From BOG-908 sp965198915 (GTDB lineage: Bacteria > Pseudomonadota > Alphaproteobacteria > Acetobacterales > Acetobacteraceae), in NCBI GenBank assembly GCA_965198915.1, contig CBDAQC010000002.1, positions 434,001 through 498,000 of the forward strand: a stretch of DNA of 64,000 nt, read 5' to 3'. How positions within the stretch are numbered: the stretch's first letter is position 1; every line of letters begins with the position of its first letter. Shown one piece after another: positions 51,185 through 60,349 of this stretch. The notes under the pieces are model-generated. The model was not told the origin of the DNA. It was given only the letters and a program-made list of their open reading frames with translations, and searched no databases. Made by a program: the position numbers and the translations under genes.

Positions 51185-52954
51185 ATGAACCAAGTATCGA
51201 ACCGGGTCCGGCGTCGAACACGCGTCCGCATGCATGCGGGATGGCGCGCGCGAAGCGTAATGGCCGGCCTTGTTGTCATGTATGCACCTGCTGTCCTGCA
51301 TGCGCAGGCGCTGCCGAATCCCGGCTCGCCGTTGCCGGGCGTCGAGCGCCCTAACCCGCCTGCCGTTTCGCTGCCGCTCTCAGGGAAACCGCAGGCGGCG
51401 CCGGCGCCGGTCGATCCATCCATCGCCGTGCCGGTGGACCAGGTCACCGTCGAGGATGCCACCGCCTACAGCCCGGCGAGCCTGGCGGCGATGACCGCGG
51501 GCCTGACCGGTTCCGCGGTGCCGGCCGCTCGCATCGAGGCCGCGCGCGTGGCGATACTCAACCGCTACCGCCGCGACGGCTTCGTCTATACCGCCGTGGA
51601 CGCCCGCATTCGCGGCCGCCAGCTCCGCTTCGTGGTCACCGAAGCCTATATCGCGCAGGTGAAGCTGGAGGGGCACATAGGACCCGCGGCGACCCAGGTG
51701 CTTCGCTTCCTCGATCATCTGACCGACATACATCCGATCGACACGAAAAGCCTTGAGCGCTGGCTTCTGCTCGCCGGCGACGTGCCTGGCGTCTCGGTCA
51801 CCGCGGTGCTCAATCCTTCGGTGGAGAACCCCGGCGCGCTGACGCTGGTGGCCAAGCTCAGCAGGCGCGCCGTCTCGGGTACGCTGAGCGCGGATAATCG
51901 CGGATTTCGCCAGACCGGACCGGAGGAGTTGCTCGCGGTCGCCGATTTCAACAGCTTTACCTCGCTGGGTGAACGCACCGAGCTGTCGATCTTCCACACG
52001 TTCAACAATACCGAAACCTTCGGCCAGGCATCCGAGGAATTCTTCATCGGCGGCAGCGGCCTGCGGCTGAAGATCTATGGCGGCGACGGCGAGACGATAC
52101 CGTCCGGCAGCCTGCGCGCGATTGGCTATGACGGCATCACCCGCGTATTCGGCGCCGGCTTCACCTACCCCTACATCCGCAGCCGCCAGCAGACGCTGAA
52201 CTTCACGCTGAATTTCGACGGTATCGAATCGCAGGTGCGCACGGATACCGGCACCGGCGCGTCGCGCGTGCGCACCACGTTTGACAGCCTGCGCGTGCTG
52301 AGCGCGGGTGCGGACTACTCGCTGCTGGACCTGTTTGCCGGCAACGAACGGCCGGCCACCGACTTGGCCTCGCTGCACGTCTCGCAAGGCCTGCCGACAC
52401 TGGGCGCGTCGCCGGAAAACGACGCGTCCGCCTCCGTGCTCGGCGAGCGCATCGATTTCACCAAGGTGTCGGGCGAGGTGGACCGCACGCAGGCGTTGTT
52501 CTCGCCGTTCAGCGGCGGCAACCTGGCCGTGCGCCTCGGCGCCACCGGCCAATACAGCGGCGACATATTGCCCGCCTCGGAAAAATTCTATCTCGGCGGC
52601 CCGCATTTCGGCCGCGGCTTCTATTACGGCGAGGTGACGGGCGACAGCGCGCTCGAGACGACGGTGGAGCCGCTGCTCGATACCGGCCTGCCCGCGCCGG
52701 ACTTCCTCCATTTGAAACTCGCCGCCCAGTTCTACGGCTTCTACGATTGGGGCGAGACCTACGAGAGTTCCAACCTGGAGCAGAACCACACGTTGCGGTC
52801 AGTGGGCGGCGGCGTGCGCCTGTATGCCGGCGAGCGTGTGGAGATCGATGTCGAGGGCGTCTCCCGCCTGACACGCACACCGAACGGTACGCCGCCGGAA
52901 GCCTCGCGCTTGAAGTCGGAAGCGATCTACTGGCAGGCTGTCGCGCATTTCTAG
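51185..52954 (+). CDS. ShlB/FhaC/HecB-family two-partner secretion transporter (TpsB)
   Basis: 589 residues. A signal peptide and proline-rich linker (PGVERPNPPAVSLPLSGKPQ) come first. POTRA-type domains then span about residues 95-240 (RVAILNRYRRDGFVYTAVDA and LRFVVTEAYIAQVKLEGHIG). The rest is a 16-strand-type barrel. The hallmark FhaC loop motif is EKFYLGGPHFGRGFYYGEVT, with the conserved RGF/Y. The C-terminus ends in Phe (YWQAVAHF), as outer-membrane proteins do. The family exports one TpsA partner across the outer membrane. The start at 51185 is preferred; TpsA starts 66 bases downstream. Confidence 0.93.
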   Translation: MNQVSNRVRRRTRVRMHAGWRARSVMAGLVVMYAPAVLHAQALPNPGSPLPGVERPNPPAVSLPLSGKPQAAPAPVDPSIAVPVDQVTVEDATAYSPASLAAMTAGLTGSAVPAARIEAARVAILNRYRRDGFVYTAVDARIRGRQLRFVVTEAYIAQVKLEGHIGPAATQVLRFLDHLTDIHPIDTKSLERWLLLAGDVPGVSVTAVLNPSVENPGALTLVAKLSRRAVSGTLSADNRGFRQTGPEELLAVADFNSFTSLGERTELSIFHTFNNTETFGQASEEFFIGGSGLRLKIYGGDGETIPSGSLRAIGYDGITRVFGAGFTYPYIRSRQQTLNFTLNFDGIESQVRTDTGTGASRVRTTFDSLRVLSAGADYSLLDLFAGNERPATDLASLHVSQGLPTLGASPENDASASVLGERIDFTKVSGEVDRTQALFSPFSGGNLAVRLGATGQYSGDILPASEKFYLGGPHFGRGFYYGEVTGDSALETTVEPLLDTGLPAPDFLHLKLAAQFYGFYDWGETYESSNLEQNHTLRSVGGGVRLYAGERVEIDVEGVSRLTRTPNGTPPEASRLKSEAIYWQAVAHF

Positions 52955-53020
52955 CCTGCGATGCTGCACGTCCTGAACGAGGCCATTTCGCCGCCGTGCC
53001 GACGGCCGAGGAGCTGATCA

Positions 53021-56000
53021 ATGCCGCATTGCCCGCAGGCCCAATCGCTGCAGACCGCGGCCGCGCCGGACCGGGCCGGGCGCAGCCGAAGGCGGGCAGC
53101 CCTGCTGGCGAGCACGGCGGCATTCGGCGCGCTGGCGACACAGGCGGCGGCACAGCTGGCCTCCGGCGCCCACCCCACGGGCGGCACGGTGGTGGGCGGC
53201 TCCGCCAGCCTCAGCCAGTCTGGCAGCACCACCACGATCAACCAGTCCAGCCAGCGCACCGCGATCAACTGGCAGAGCTTCAACGTCGGCAGCGCGCAGA
53301 ACGTCGATTTCAACCAGCCGAACGCCAAATCGGTGGCGCTGAACACCGTGGTCGGCCCCAACCCGTCCGAGATCGCCGGGCACATAACCGCAAACGGCCA
53401 GGTGGTGATCGTCAACCAGTCCGGCGTGGTGTTCGACCAGGGCGCCCAGGTAGATACCGCGGGCCTGGTCGTCTCCGCCCCCGGCATCACCACGAAGAAC
53501 TTCATGGCCGGCCACATGGTGTTCGACCAGGCGGCCCATCCCGGCGCGCGCGTGGTCAATAACGGCACGCTGACCATACGCCAGGCCGGGCTTGCCGCCC
53601 TGGTGGCGCCACAGGTGGCCAATACCGGGCTGATCCAGGCACGCCTGGGCCGGGTGATACTGGGCGGGGCCGCCGCCTACACGCTCGACCTTTATGGCGA
53701 CGGGCTTCTGGCGCTCAACGTCACCGCCATGGTGACCGAGGTGTCGCTGGGCGGCCGCATCGTCCCGGCGCTGGTCACCAGTTCCGGCGTCATCCTGGCC
53801 GATGGCGGCACCGTCATGCTGACCGCCCAGGCCGCGGACGGGCTGATACGCCAGCTCGTCACCGCGGGCGGCACGATCCGGGCGAACAGCGTGGGCGCCC
53901 GGACCGGCCGCGTCCTGGTGTCCGGCGTCGGCGGCTCGGTGGAGATCGACGGCACGGTCACTGCCGCCGGCGTGGCGGCCGGCACCCAGGGCGGCCAGGT
54001 AGTGGCGGACGCTACCGGCAGTGTGGCCATCGGTGCCAAGGCCACGCTGGATGCCTCGGGCGATGCGGGCGGCGGCGTAGTGGCCGTGGGCACTACGGCG
54101 GCGCGCGCGCTCGGCGGGCCGCATGCGCGCTCCGCGCGCACTGCCGCCAGCGTCACCGTCTCCCCCGGCGCCAGGCTGGCGGCCAATGCCGGCCGGCGCG
54201 GCACAGGCGGCCACGTCACCCTGCTCTCCACCGGCTACACCAATTTCGCGGGCCAGATCGCGGCGCGCGGCGGCAGCGCGGGCGGCAATGGCGGCGTGGT
54301 CGAGATATCCGGCGCTACAATCGGGCTGACCGGTCTGGTGGATGCCGGCGCGCCCAGCACCGGCCTGGCCGGCGGCGGCCATCGCGGCTCGCTCCTGCTG
54401 GACCCCACCAACCTCTACATCGCCGACGGCACGGTGAATGCCGGCGCCGGCAACAGCGCGGTCACCCCAGCGGCGCTTGAGGCGGAGAACGCCGACGTCA
54501 CGCTGTCCGCCAGCAACCTCGTCGATTTCGCCTATACGGCAGGCACCGCCAACACGCTCAATCTCGGCAACCATGCGCTTACGGTCACCGCGGGGGCAGG
54601 GGGCATAGACATCGATGCCGGCTTTGCCATCAGCGCCGGCGTGGTCTCGCTGCAGGCGATGGGCGGCCCTGTCCTGTTCAACACGGCCACCGGCGCGGGT
54701 CTGGGGCTAGGGCCCGCATCCGCCGTTGCGGCATCGCTCGCCGGCAGCGCCGTCAATCTTCAGGGCGCCAGCCTGTCGCTCGCCACAGCCAGCATCACCG
54801 CGCAGGGTGCCGTCAGCCTGATTGCCACCGCCGGGGACGTGGACCAGTCGGCCGCCGGCATCATCACCGCGGCCACGCTTGGCGGCAGCGCAGCCCCTGG
54901 GGGCGGCCATGCCGGCGCCGTCCAGCTGCTCGGCGGCAACATGATCGGCACCATCACCACGCTCGGCGCCGCGGGTGACGTAGACATCGCCAATGTAGCG
55001 ACGCTGACCGTCGCCGGCACGCTGACCGGCGGCTCGGCGCAGGCGCCCGCGACGATTACCCTCGCGGCGCCGACCGTCTATGTCTATTCGGGCACGGACG
55101 CGAACGCGGAAATCAGCGCGCCCGGCGGGACGATAGACATCGTGAGCCAGGGCTTCGGCCTGGGCGGCCTGCTCACCACTGGCGCGGGAACCGGCGTGAT
55201 CGGCCTGACCTCTGCCACCGGCGGTACGCTCACTTTGCCGTCGAGCAACTATCTCGGCAGCATCACCACCGGCGAGCTGGCAATCGGCAGCCTGGACGGC
55301 CGCGTGCCGTACGGCAACCTGGCGGAGATCGACCTGCCTGGCGGCCTGTCGCTCACCGGACCGGTCTCGGCGGGCACGCTCGGCCTGTTCACCGGGCCGG
55401 GCGGGCGGCTGTACAGCACATCCGGCATCACCGCCGACACGCTGGTGGGCGCCATCGCCAGCGCAACCCTGACCGGCAGCAACGCCATCGGCACGCTTGG
55501 CAATTTCGCTTCGGGCAGCTTCATATTCAGCCAGCCGGGCGCGCTGGCGATCGCCGGCACGCTGTCCGCCAGCCAGCAGGCCAGCGTAACCTCGGGCGGC
55601 CTGCTGCGCGTGACTGGCAGCCTGACCGCCGGCCAGGCCACGCTGACCGGCGCCGACATAGACCTGCCGGGCAACCTGGCCGTGAGCGGCCTGTTGGCCA
55701 CCATCGCCACCGGCAGCGAAGGGGAAGCGGTAGCGCCGCGCCCTGCCGATAACGGCCCGGGCGGCAACGGCACGATAACCCAGAGCGGCCTCCTGTCCGC
55801 GGGCACGCTGACGGGAAGTGCCGGCGCTTCGGCGCTGTTCGGTGGCAGGAATGACATCGCCACCCTGGCCGATTTCACCAGTCCCGTCCTGTCGGTGCAG
55901 AACGGCGCCGCCCTGACCGTCTCGGGCGCGGTTTCCGCGTCCACATCGGCCAGCTTGCAGGCCACCAGCCTTCTCGTGGCCGGCAGCTTGGACGCGCCAG

Positions 56001-59000
56001 GCACCCTGGCGCTGGTTAGCACCTCCGGCGCCATCGGCGAGCCAGGCAGCATCACCACCGGCACGCTCTCTTTCAGCAGCGCCGGCAGCGCGTCGCTGAC
56101 CGGCAGCAACAGCATCGCCGTGCTGGGCGCCTCGGCATCCGCCCTTCGCCTCGCCTTGAATGATCGCACCGGCCTCACCGTTTCCGGCAACGTGACCGCG
56201 GGCGATGCAGGCGCGCCATCGGCCGTGTCGCTTGTCGCGCCTGGTCTGACGGTCACATCCGGCGCCGTGCTGTCCGCACCCCAGGGCATCATCGCGATTG
56301 CGGCGGATACGCTCTCGATCCTGGGCAGCGTCACCACCGGCGCCGTGGGTACCATCGCGCTTGCCCCCTTTGCGGGCGGCACGCTTACCCTGGCGAACGG
56401 CACCGTCCAGCATCTCTCAACGGGGGAGCTGGCGCTGGGCTCGCCAGGCCCGCTGGTGACGAACCTGGACCTGCCGGACGGGCTCACCCTCACCGGCATC
56501 GCAGGCACGCTGGCCTTGTTGACCAACGGCGGAACGGTCACGTCCACCGGGGGTATCGCGGTTGGCACGCTGGTGGGCTCCGTCGGCACCGCCACGCTCA
56601 CCGGCGCCAATGACATTGCCACGCTCGGCAGTTTCAGCGCGGCGTCGCTGTATCTGTCGCAGCAGAACGCGCTGCAGGTCACCGGGCCGGTCACCGCCGG
56701 CGTGTCGGCGGACATCGCCGCGGGGGCGCTCACCATAGGCGGCAGCCTGACCGCACCCTCCGTCACCCTGGCCGCCGGCAGCCTGAACGTGCCCGGCACC
56801 GTCGCGGCCGGCCTGCTGACCGTCACCGCCACCACGCTGAGCGAATCTGGCGCCGTCACCGCCGCGTCGCTGACCGGCAGCGTCACCGGTTCGGCCGCGT
56901 TCACCGGCACGAACATGATAGGCACGCTCTCCGGCTTTTCCGCGGGCGACCTCGTCCTGAGCGATGCAGCACCGCTCGCCCTGGCCGGCACCGATATGGC
57001 AGGGAACGCCGCCTTCACGCTGCCCGCTTTGTCCGGCGCCGGCGCGCTCACGGTGACCGGCTTGCTCTCCTTCACCGGCACGCAGGCCGGTGGCGGCATT
57101 ATGGAGACCGGTCAGGTCAGCGCCGGCACGCTCAGCGTCACCGGGGCCGGCTCACTGGGCCTGACCGGTAGCAACACCATCGGCACGCTCGCCGCCTCGT
57201 CCACCGCCGGCGGGTTTACTTTGATCGACACGGTGGCGCTCGACGTGACGGGCAACGTCACCGTGGGCGGGGCCAGCCCTGCCACGCTGGCGCTGGCTGC
57301 ACCCAGCCTCTCCGTCAGCCACGCCACCCTGTCCGCCCAGGGCGGCACGATCGCGCTGAACGCCAACACGCTGTCCATACTCGGGGCGGCCACCACAGGC
57401 AGCGGCGGGCTCATCGGCCTGTCCGTGTATAGCGGGACCACACTGACCGGCGGGGGAACGGAGCCGGGGCAGTTCACCACCGGCGAGCTCTCGCTGGGCA
57501 GCGCCAACGGCCTGGCGGCGGACGCCAACGTGGCGGTGCTCGACCTGCCGGACGGCATCACGCTGGCCGGCGGGGCCGGCACGCTCGGCCTGTTCACCAC
57601 GATTGGCGGCACCATCACCGCTACCGGCCCGCTCGTGGCCAGTACGCTCGTGGGCAGCGCCGGCACGGTGTCGCTTACCGGCGCCAATCAGGTGGCAACG
57701 CTGGGCAATTTCAGCGCCGGGAGTTTCACCTTCCGCCAGGCGGCCGACCTCTTGGTGTCCGGCTTGGTGGGCGGCGGCACGCTGGCCTCGATCACCAGCG
57801 GCGGCTCGCTGACGGTGGCCGGCGAAGTGACCGCTGCCGCCACCACACTGTCAGGCGCCGCAGGCATCTCGATCAGCGGTTCGGCGGCTGGTTCGTCCAG
57901 CCTCAACCTGTCCTCCAGCACAGGACCCATCCTGGCCGCCGGCAACATCAGCACCGCTTCGCTCACTATCTCCACACCCGGGCAGGCCAGCCTCACCGGC
58001 CCGGGCAACGACGTGACCGGACTTGCCGCCTCCAGCGCGGCCACGCTCGGCCTGGCGTCGACGGGCACGCTTGCCATCACCGGCCCGCTCACCCTGACCA
58101 CCGGCACGCTTTCGGCGGCGGCAATCGCCGTGGACGGTGCGATCACCGCGCCGGGCGGGCTCAGCCTGACCGCCACCGCCGGCGGCATCACCCAGTCCGA
58201 GGCCATCACCACCGGGCTGCTGGGGGCGAGTGCGACCACGTCCATCGCGCTGACCGGCGCCAACAGCATCTCCGTGCTCGGCCAGGCGGTCACCGCGTCG
58301 TCGCTGGTGTTGGACACGCTGCTGCCGCTGGAGCTGCGCGACGCGATCGACGTGGGTACCGCGAGTATCACCGCGCCGTCCATAGAGGTGACCGGCGCGC
58401 TCACCGTGCCAGGCGCGCTGACCTTGAACACCACGGTCGGCGACGTGACGGAGACGGGCACGGTGGCGGCCGGCACGCTCGCCGGCAGCGTCGTGGGCAG
58501 CGTCACCCTGGCCGGCAACAACGCCATCGCCGGCCTCGGCGACCTCACCGCAATCGGGCTGACCTTGGCCAGTACCGAAGCGCTCGCGGTCAGCGGCACC
58601 GTCACCGCGCCTGCGACGAGCCTGACCGCGTCGTCGATTGTGGTATCGGGAGCGCTGGACGTGTCGGGCGCCCTCCAGCTCACGGCGACAGGCGGCGGCA
58701 TCAGCGGGGCGGGCGCGGTCAGCGCCGGCACGCTCACCGGATCGGCCACCGGTTCCGTAAGCCTGACGGGCGGCGCCGTGGCCACGCTGGGCGATTTCAC
58801 CGCGTCCGGATTCACGCTGGTGGACAGCAGTGCCTTGGCCATCACCGGAAGCCTCAACGCCGCGCAGACCGTCCTGCAGGCCGTCAGCCTCTCGGTCACC
58901 GGCTCGCTCATCGCGTCCCAGGCGCTGTCGCTGACCGCCTTGTCGGGCGGCATCACCGCAACAGGCGGCGTCTCGGCCGGGGCACTGTCCTTGTCCGCAC

Positions 59001-60349
59001 CCGGCGGTATAACCCTGACCGGGATCAACCAGATCGCCTCGCTCGCCGCCGTGCAGACCCAGGGCGACTTCACCCTGGCCGACGCCGCCGCGCTAGACGT
59101 GACCGGCGCGGTGACCGCCTCGGGCGTCAGCCTGTCCGCCGCCGCGCTGGACCTGTCCGGCAATCTTTCCGCAAGCGGCAACGTCGCCTTGTCCGCAACC
59201 GCGGGAAGCCTGGGCCAGTCGGCCGGCGTGGTGACGGGCACCCAGGTGAGCGTCTCGGCCGCGAGCACCATCTCGCTGGCCGGCACCATCGCGGGCGACG
59301 CGATCACGCTGGGCGCCGCGTCTGGCGCGCCCGCGCCCGTGGTCGTGTGGTCGGGCAATACGTTCGGGCCCGCTTCTGGCGCCGCCACGCTCGCAGGCAG
59401 GCAGGCCCATGCCGGCCAGAGTTCCGCCGACGTCGACAGCATCACCGTGACGGCAAGCGCCTTGCGGCAGACCGGGACGACCCTGGTCGGGGGGAACGGC
59501 ACGCCGTTTGACCTGTCGATCACCCTGGCCGGTCCGGGCACCGTCAGCTTCGATGCCGCCGCCGGACCGGGGCTGGTCGGCCCGGCGACAAGCCTGATGC
59601 TGGCCCTGGGCACCGGCAACGCGACCGGCATGATCGACGTGGCCGCCCTGGCGGTCAGCACGGCGACGCCCGCGCCCGCCGCGCAGACGCTGCTTCTGGG
59701 CAGCATCTCTGGCACCGCAGGGCAGGCGGCGGCCGGACTTGCCACGATCACGCCGGGACCGAACACCAACTACCAACTCAATGGCTGCGAGATCGGCGCC
59801 GCCTGCGCCGGACCAGGTACGGGAACGGGCACCGGCCCCGGCACCCCCACGGGTCCCGGCACTCCCACCGGTCCGGGTACCGGCACCGGGACGGGTACTG
59901 GGACAGGAACTGGCACCGGCCCAGGGCCGGGCACAGGGACGGGAACCGGGACCGGGACGGGCACCGGAACTGGCACCGGCACCACGACGGGAACAGGCGC
60001 GGGAACGCCATCCGGTGACACCGGCGAGACCGAGGCGCAGATCGTGGCCGGCGTGCCGATATTCACCGACGCCACAGGACCGCAGATCCAGCAGACCGAC
60101 ACCGCCGCCGAAGACACTTCCGGCATACTCGTCCAACCCAGGCCGCAGCCGATCGAGTTCCTGACCGGCGACCTGCCCGACTACAGCGGCTTCGGCGACA
60201 CCAACGGCGATCCGGTGATCACTTCGGCCCGCCACCAGCAGCTGCAATCGACCGACACGCTGCTGCCGGCCGACCCGGAGGGTGACGACGAGCGCCGCCG
60301 CCGGCAGAACGACCTGATCATCCCCAACGTGCCGGCGGAGGATTTTTAG
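53021..60349 (+). CDS. Filamentous-haemagglutinin-type exoprotein (TpsA), 2442 residues
   Basis: The N-terminus has a long signal (RRRAALLASTAAFGALATQA, then AAQL), followed by the TPS secretion domain: STTTINQSSQRTAINWQSFN, VALNTVVGPNPSEIAGHITA and NGQVVIVNQSGVVFDQGAQV. It should be recognised by TpsB. The rest (about residues 300-2250) is a beta-helix of degenerate repeats, with about 13 copies of a unit such as TLTGANDIATLGSFSAASLY and LVSGLVGGGTLASITSGGSL. Residues about 2264-2331 are Gly/Thr/Pro low-complexity. The C-terminal 100 residues are unlike repeats and end DLIIPNVPAEDF. No CDI toxin or pretoxin motif is seen. GAGGAG precedes the ATG. It is probably surface-exposed or released. 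Confidence 0.93.
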   Translation: MPHCPQAQSLQTAAAPDRAGRSRRRAALLASTAAFGALATQAAAQLASGAHPTGGTVVGGSASLSQSGSTTTINQSSQRTAINWQSFNVGSAQNVDFNQPNAKSVALNTVVGPNPSEIAGHITANGQVVIVNQSGVVFDQGAQVDTAGLVVSAPGITTKNFMAGHMVFDQAAHPGARVVNNGTLTIRQAGLAALVAPQVANTGLIQARLGRVILGGAAAYTLDLYGDGLLALNVTAMVTEVSLGGRIVPALVTSSGVILADGGTVMLTAQAADGLIRQLVTAGGTIRANSVGARTGRVLVSGVGGSVEIDGTVTAAGVAAGTQGGQVVADATGSVAIGAKATLDASGDAGGGVVAVGTTAARALGGPHARSARTAASVTVSPGARLAANAGRRGTGGHVTLLSTGYTNFAGQIAARGGSAGGNGGVVEISGATIGLTGLVDAGAPSTGLAGGGHRGSLLLDPTNLYIADGTVNAGAGNSAVTPAALEAENADVTLSASNLVDFAYTAGTANTLNLGNHALTVTAGAGGIDIDAGFAISAGVVSLQAMGGPVLFNTATGAGLGLGPASAVAASLAGSAVNLQGASLSLATASITAQGAVSLIATAGDVDQSAAGIITAATLGGSAAPGGGHAGAVQLLGGNMIGTITTLGAAGDVDIANVATLTVAGTLTGGSAQAPATITLAAPTVYVYSGTDANAEISAPGGTIDIVSQGFGLGGLLTTGAGTGVIGLTSATGGTLTLPSSNYLGSITTGELAIGSLDGRVPYGNLAEIDLPGGLSLTGPVSAGTLGLFTGPGGRLYSTSGITADTLVGAIASATLTGSNAIGTLGNFASGSFIFSQPGALAIAGTLSASQQASVTSGGLLRVTGSLTAGQATLTGADIDLPGNLAVSGLLATIATGSEGEAVAPRPADNGPGGNGTITQSGLLSAGTLTGSAGASALFGGRNDIATLADFTSPVLSVQNGAALTVSGAVSASTSASLQATSLLVAGSLDAPGTLALVSTSGAIGEPGSITTGTLSFSSAGSASLTGSNSIAVLGASASALRLALNDRTGLTVSGNVTAGDAGAPSAVSLVAPGLTVTSGAVLSAPQGIIAIAADTLSILGSVTTGAVGTIALAPFAGGTLTLANGTVQHLSTGELALGSPGPLVTNLDLPDGLTLTGIAGTLALLTNGGTVTSTGGIAVGTLVGSVGTATLTGANDIATLGSFSAASLYLSQQNALQVTGPVTAGVSADIAAGALTIGGSLTAPSVTLAAGSLNVPGTVAAGLLTVTATTLSESGAVTAASLTGSVTGSAAFTGTNMIGTLSGFSAGDLVLSDAAPLALAGTDMAGNAAFTLPALSGAGALTVTGLLSFTGTQAGGGIMETGQVSAGTLSVTGAGSLGLTGSNTIGTLAASSTAGGFTLIDTVALDVTGNVTVGGASPATLALAAPSLSVSHATLSAQGGTIALNANTLSILGAATTGSGGLIGLSVYSGTTLTGGGTEPGQFTTGELSLGSANGLAADANVAVLDLPDGITLAGGAGTLGLFTTIGGTITATGPLVASTLVGSAGTVSLTGANQVATLGNFSAGSFTFRQAADLLVSGLVGGGTLASITSGGSLTVAGEVTAAATTLSGAAGISISGSAAGSSSLNLSSSTGPILAAGNISTASLTISTPGQASLTGPGNDVTGLAASSAATLGLASTGTLAITGPLTLTTGTLSAAAIAVDGAITAPGGLSLTATAGGITQSEAITTGLLGASATTSIALTGANSISVLGQAVTASSLVLDTLLPLELRDAIDVGTASITAPSIEVTGALTVPGALTLNTTVGDVTETGTVAAGTLAGSVVGSVTLAGNNAIAGLGDLTAIGLTLASTEALAVSGTVTAPATSLTASSIVVSGALDVSGALQLTATGGGISGAGAVSAGTLTGSATGSVSLTGGAVATLGDFTASGFTLVDSSALAITGSLNAAQTVLQAVSLSVTGSLIASQALSLTALSGGITATGGVSAGALSLSAPGGITLTGINQIASLAAVQTQGDFTLADAAALDVTGAVTASGVSLSAAALDLSGNLSASGNVALSATAGSLGQSAGVVTGTQVSVSAASTISLAGTIAGDAITLGAASGAPAPVVVWSGNTFGPASGAATLAGRQAHAGQSSADVDSITVTASALRQTGTTLVGGNGTPFDLSITLAGPGTVSFDAAAGPGLVGPATSLMLALGTGNATGMIDVAALAVSTATPAPAAQTLLLGSISGTAGQAAAGLATITPGPNTNYQLNGCEIGAACAGPGTGTGTGPGTPTGPGTPTGPGTGTGTGTGTGTGTGPGPGTGTGTGTGTGTGTGTGTTTGTGAGTPSGDTGETEAQIVAGVPIFTDATGPQIQQTDTAAEDTSGILVQPRPQPIEFLTGDLPDYSGFGDTNGDPVITSARHQQLQSTDTLLPADPEGDDERRRRQNDLIIPNVPAEDF
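59811..60012 (+). repeat. Gly/Thr/Pro-coding tandem repeat in tpsA
   Basis: About 200 bases of imperfect tandem units of GGNACN and GGNCCN codons, coding (GT)n, GPGT and PTGPGT. Synonymous third positions vary, which suggests old expansion under selection at protein level. Such tracts can change length by slippage and may act as a flexible linker. Confidence 0.8.

Noticed and set aside
54707..59769. Several large minus-strand open frames (568, 616 and 693 codons) opposite tpsA
   Set aside because: They mirror the repetitive tpsA sequence and have Pro/Val/Ala-rich low-complexity content, with no family match.
59811..60012. CRISPR-like tandem repeat
   Set aside because: Units are six bases, in frame and without spacers; they code for a Gly/Thr/Pro linker.
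53021..60349. Contact-dependent inhibition toxin at the TpsA C-terminus
   Set aside because: No VENN or similar pretoxin motif and no immunity-like gene follows; the next gene is the CHAT lipoprotein.
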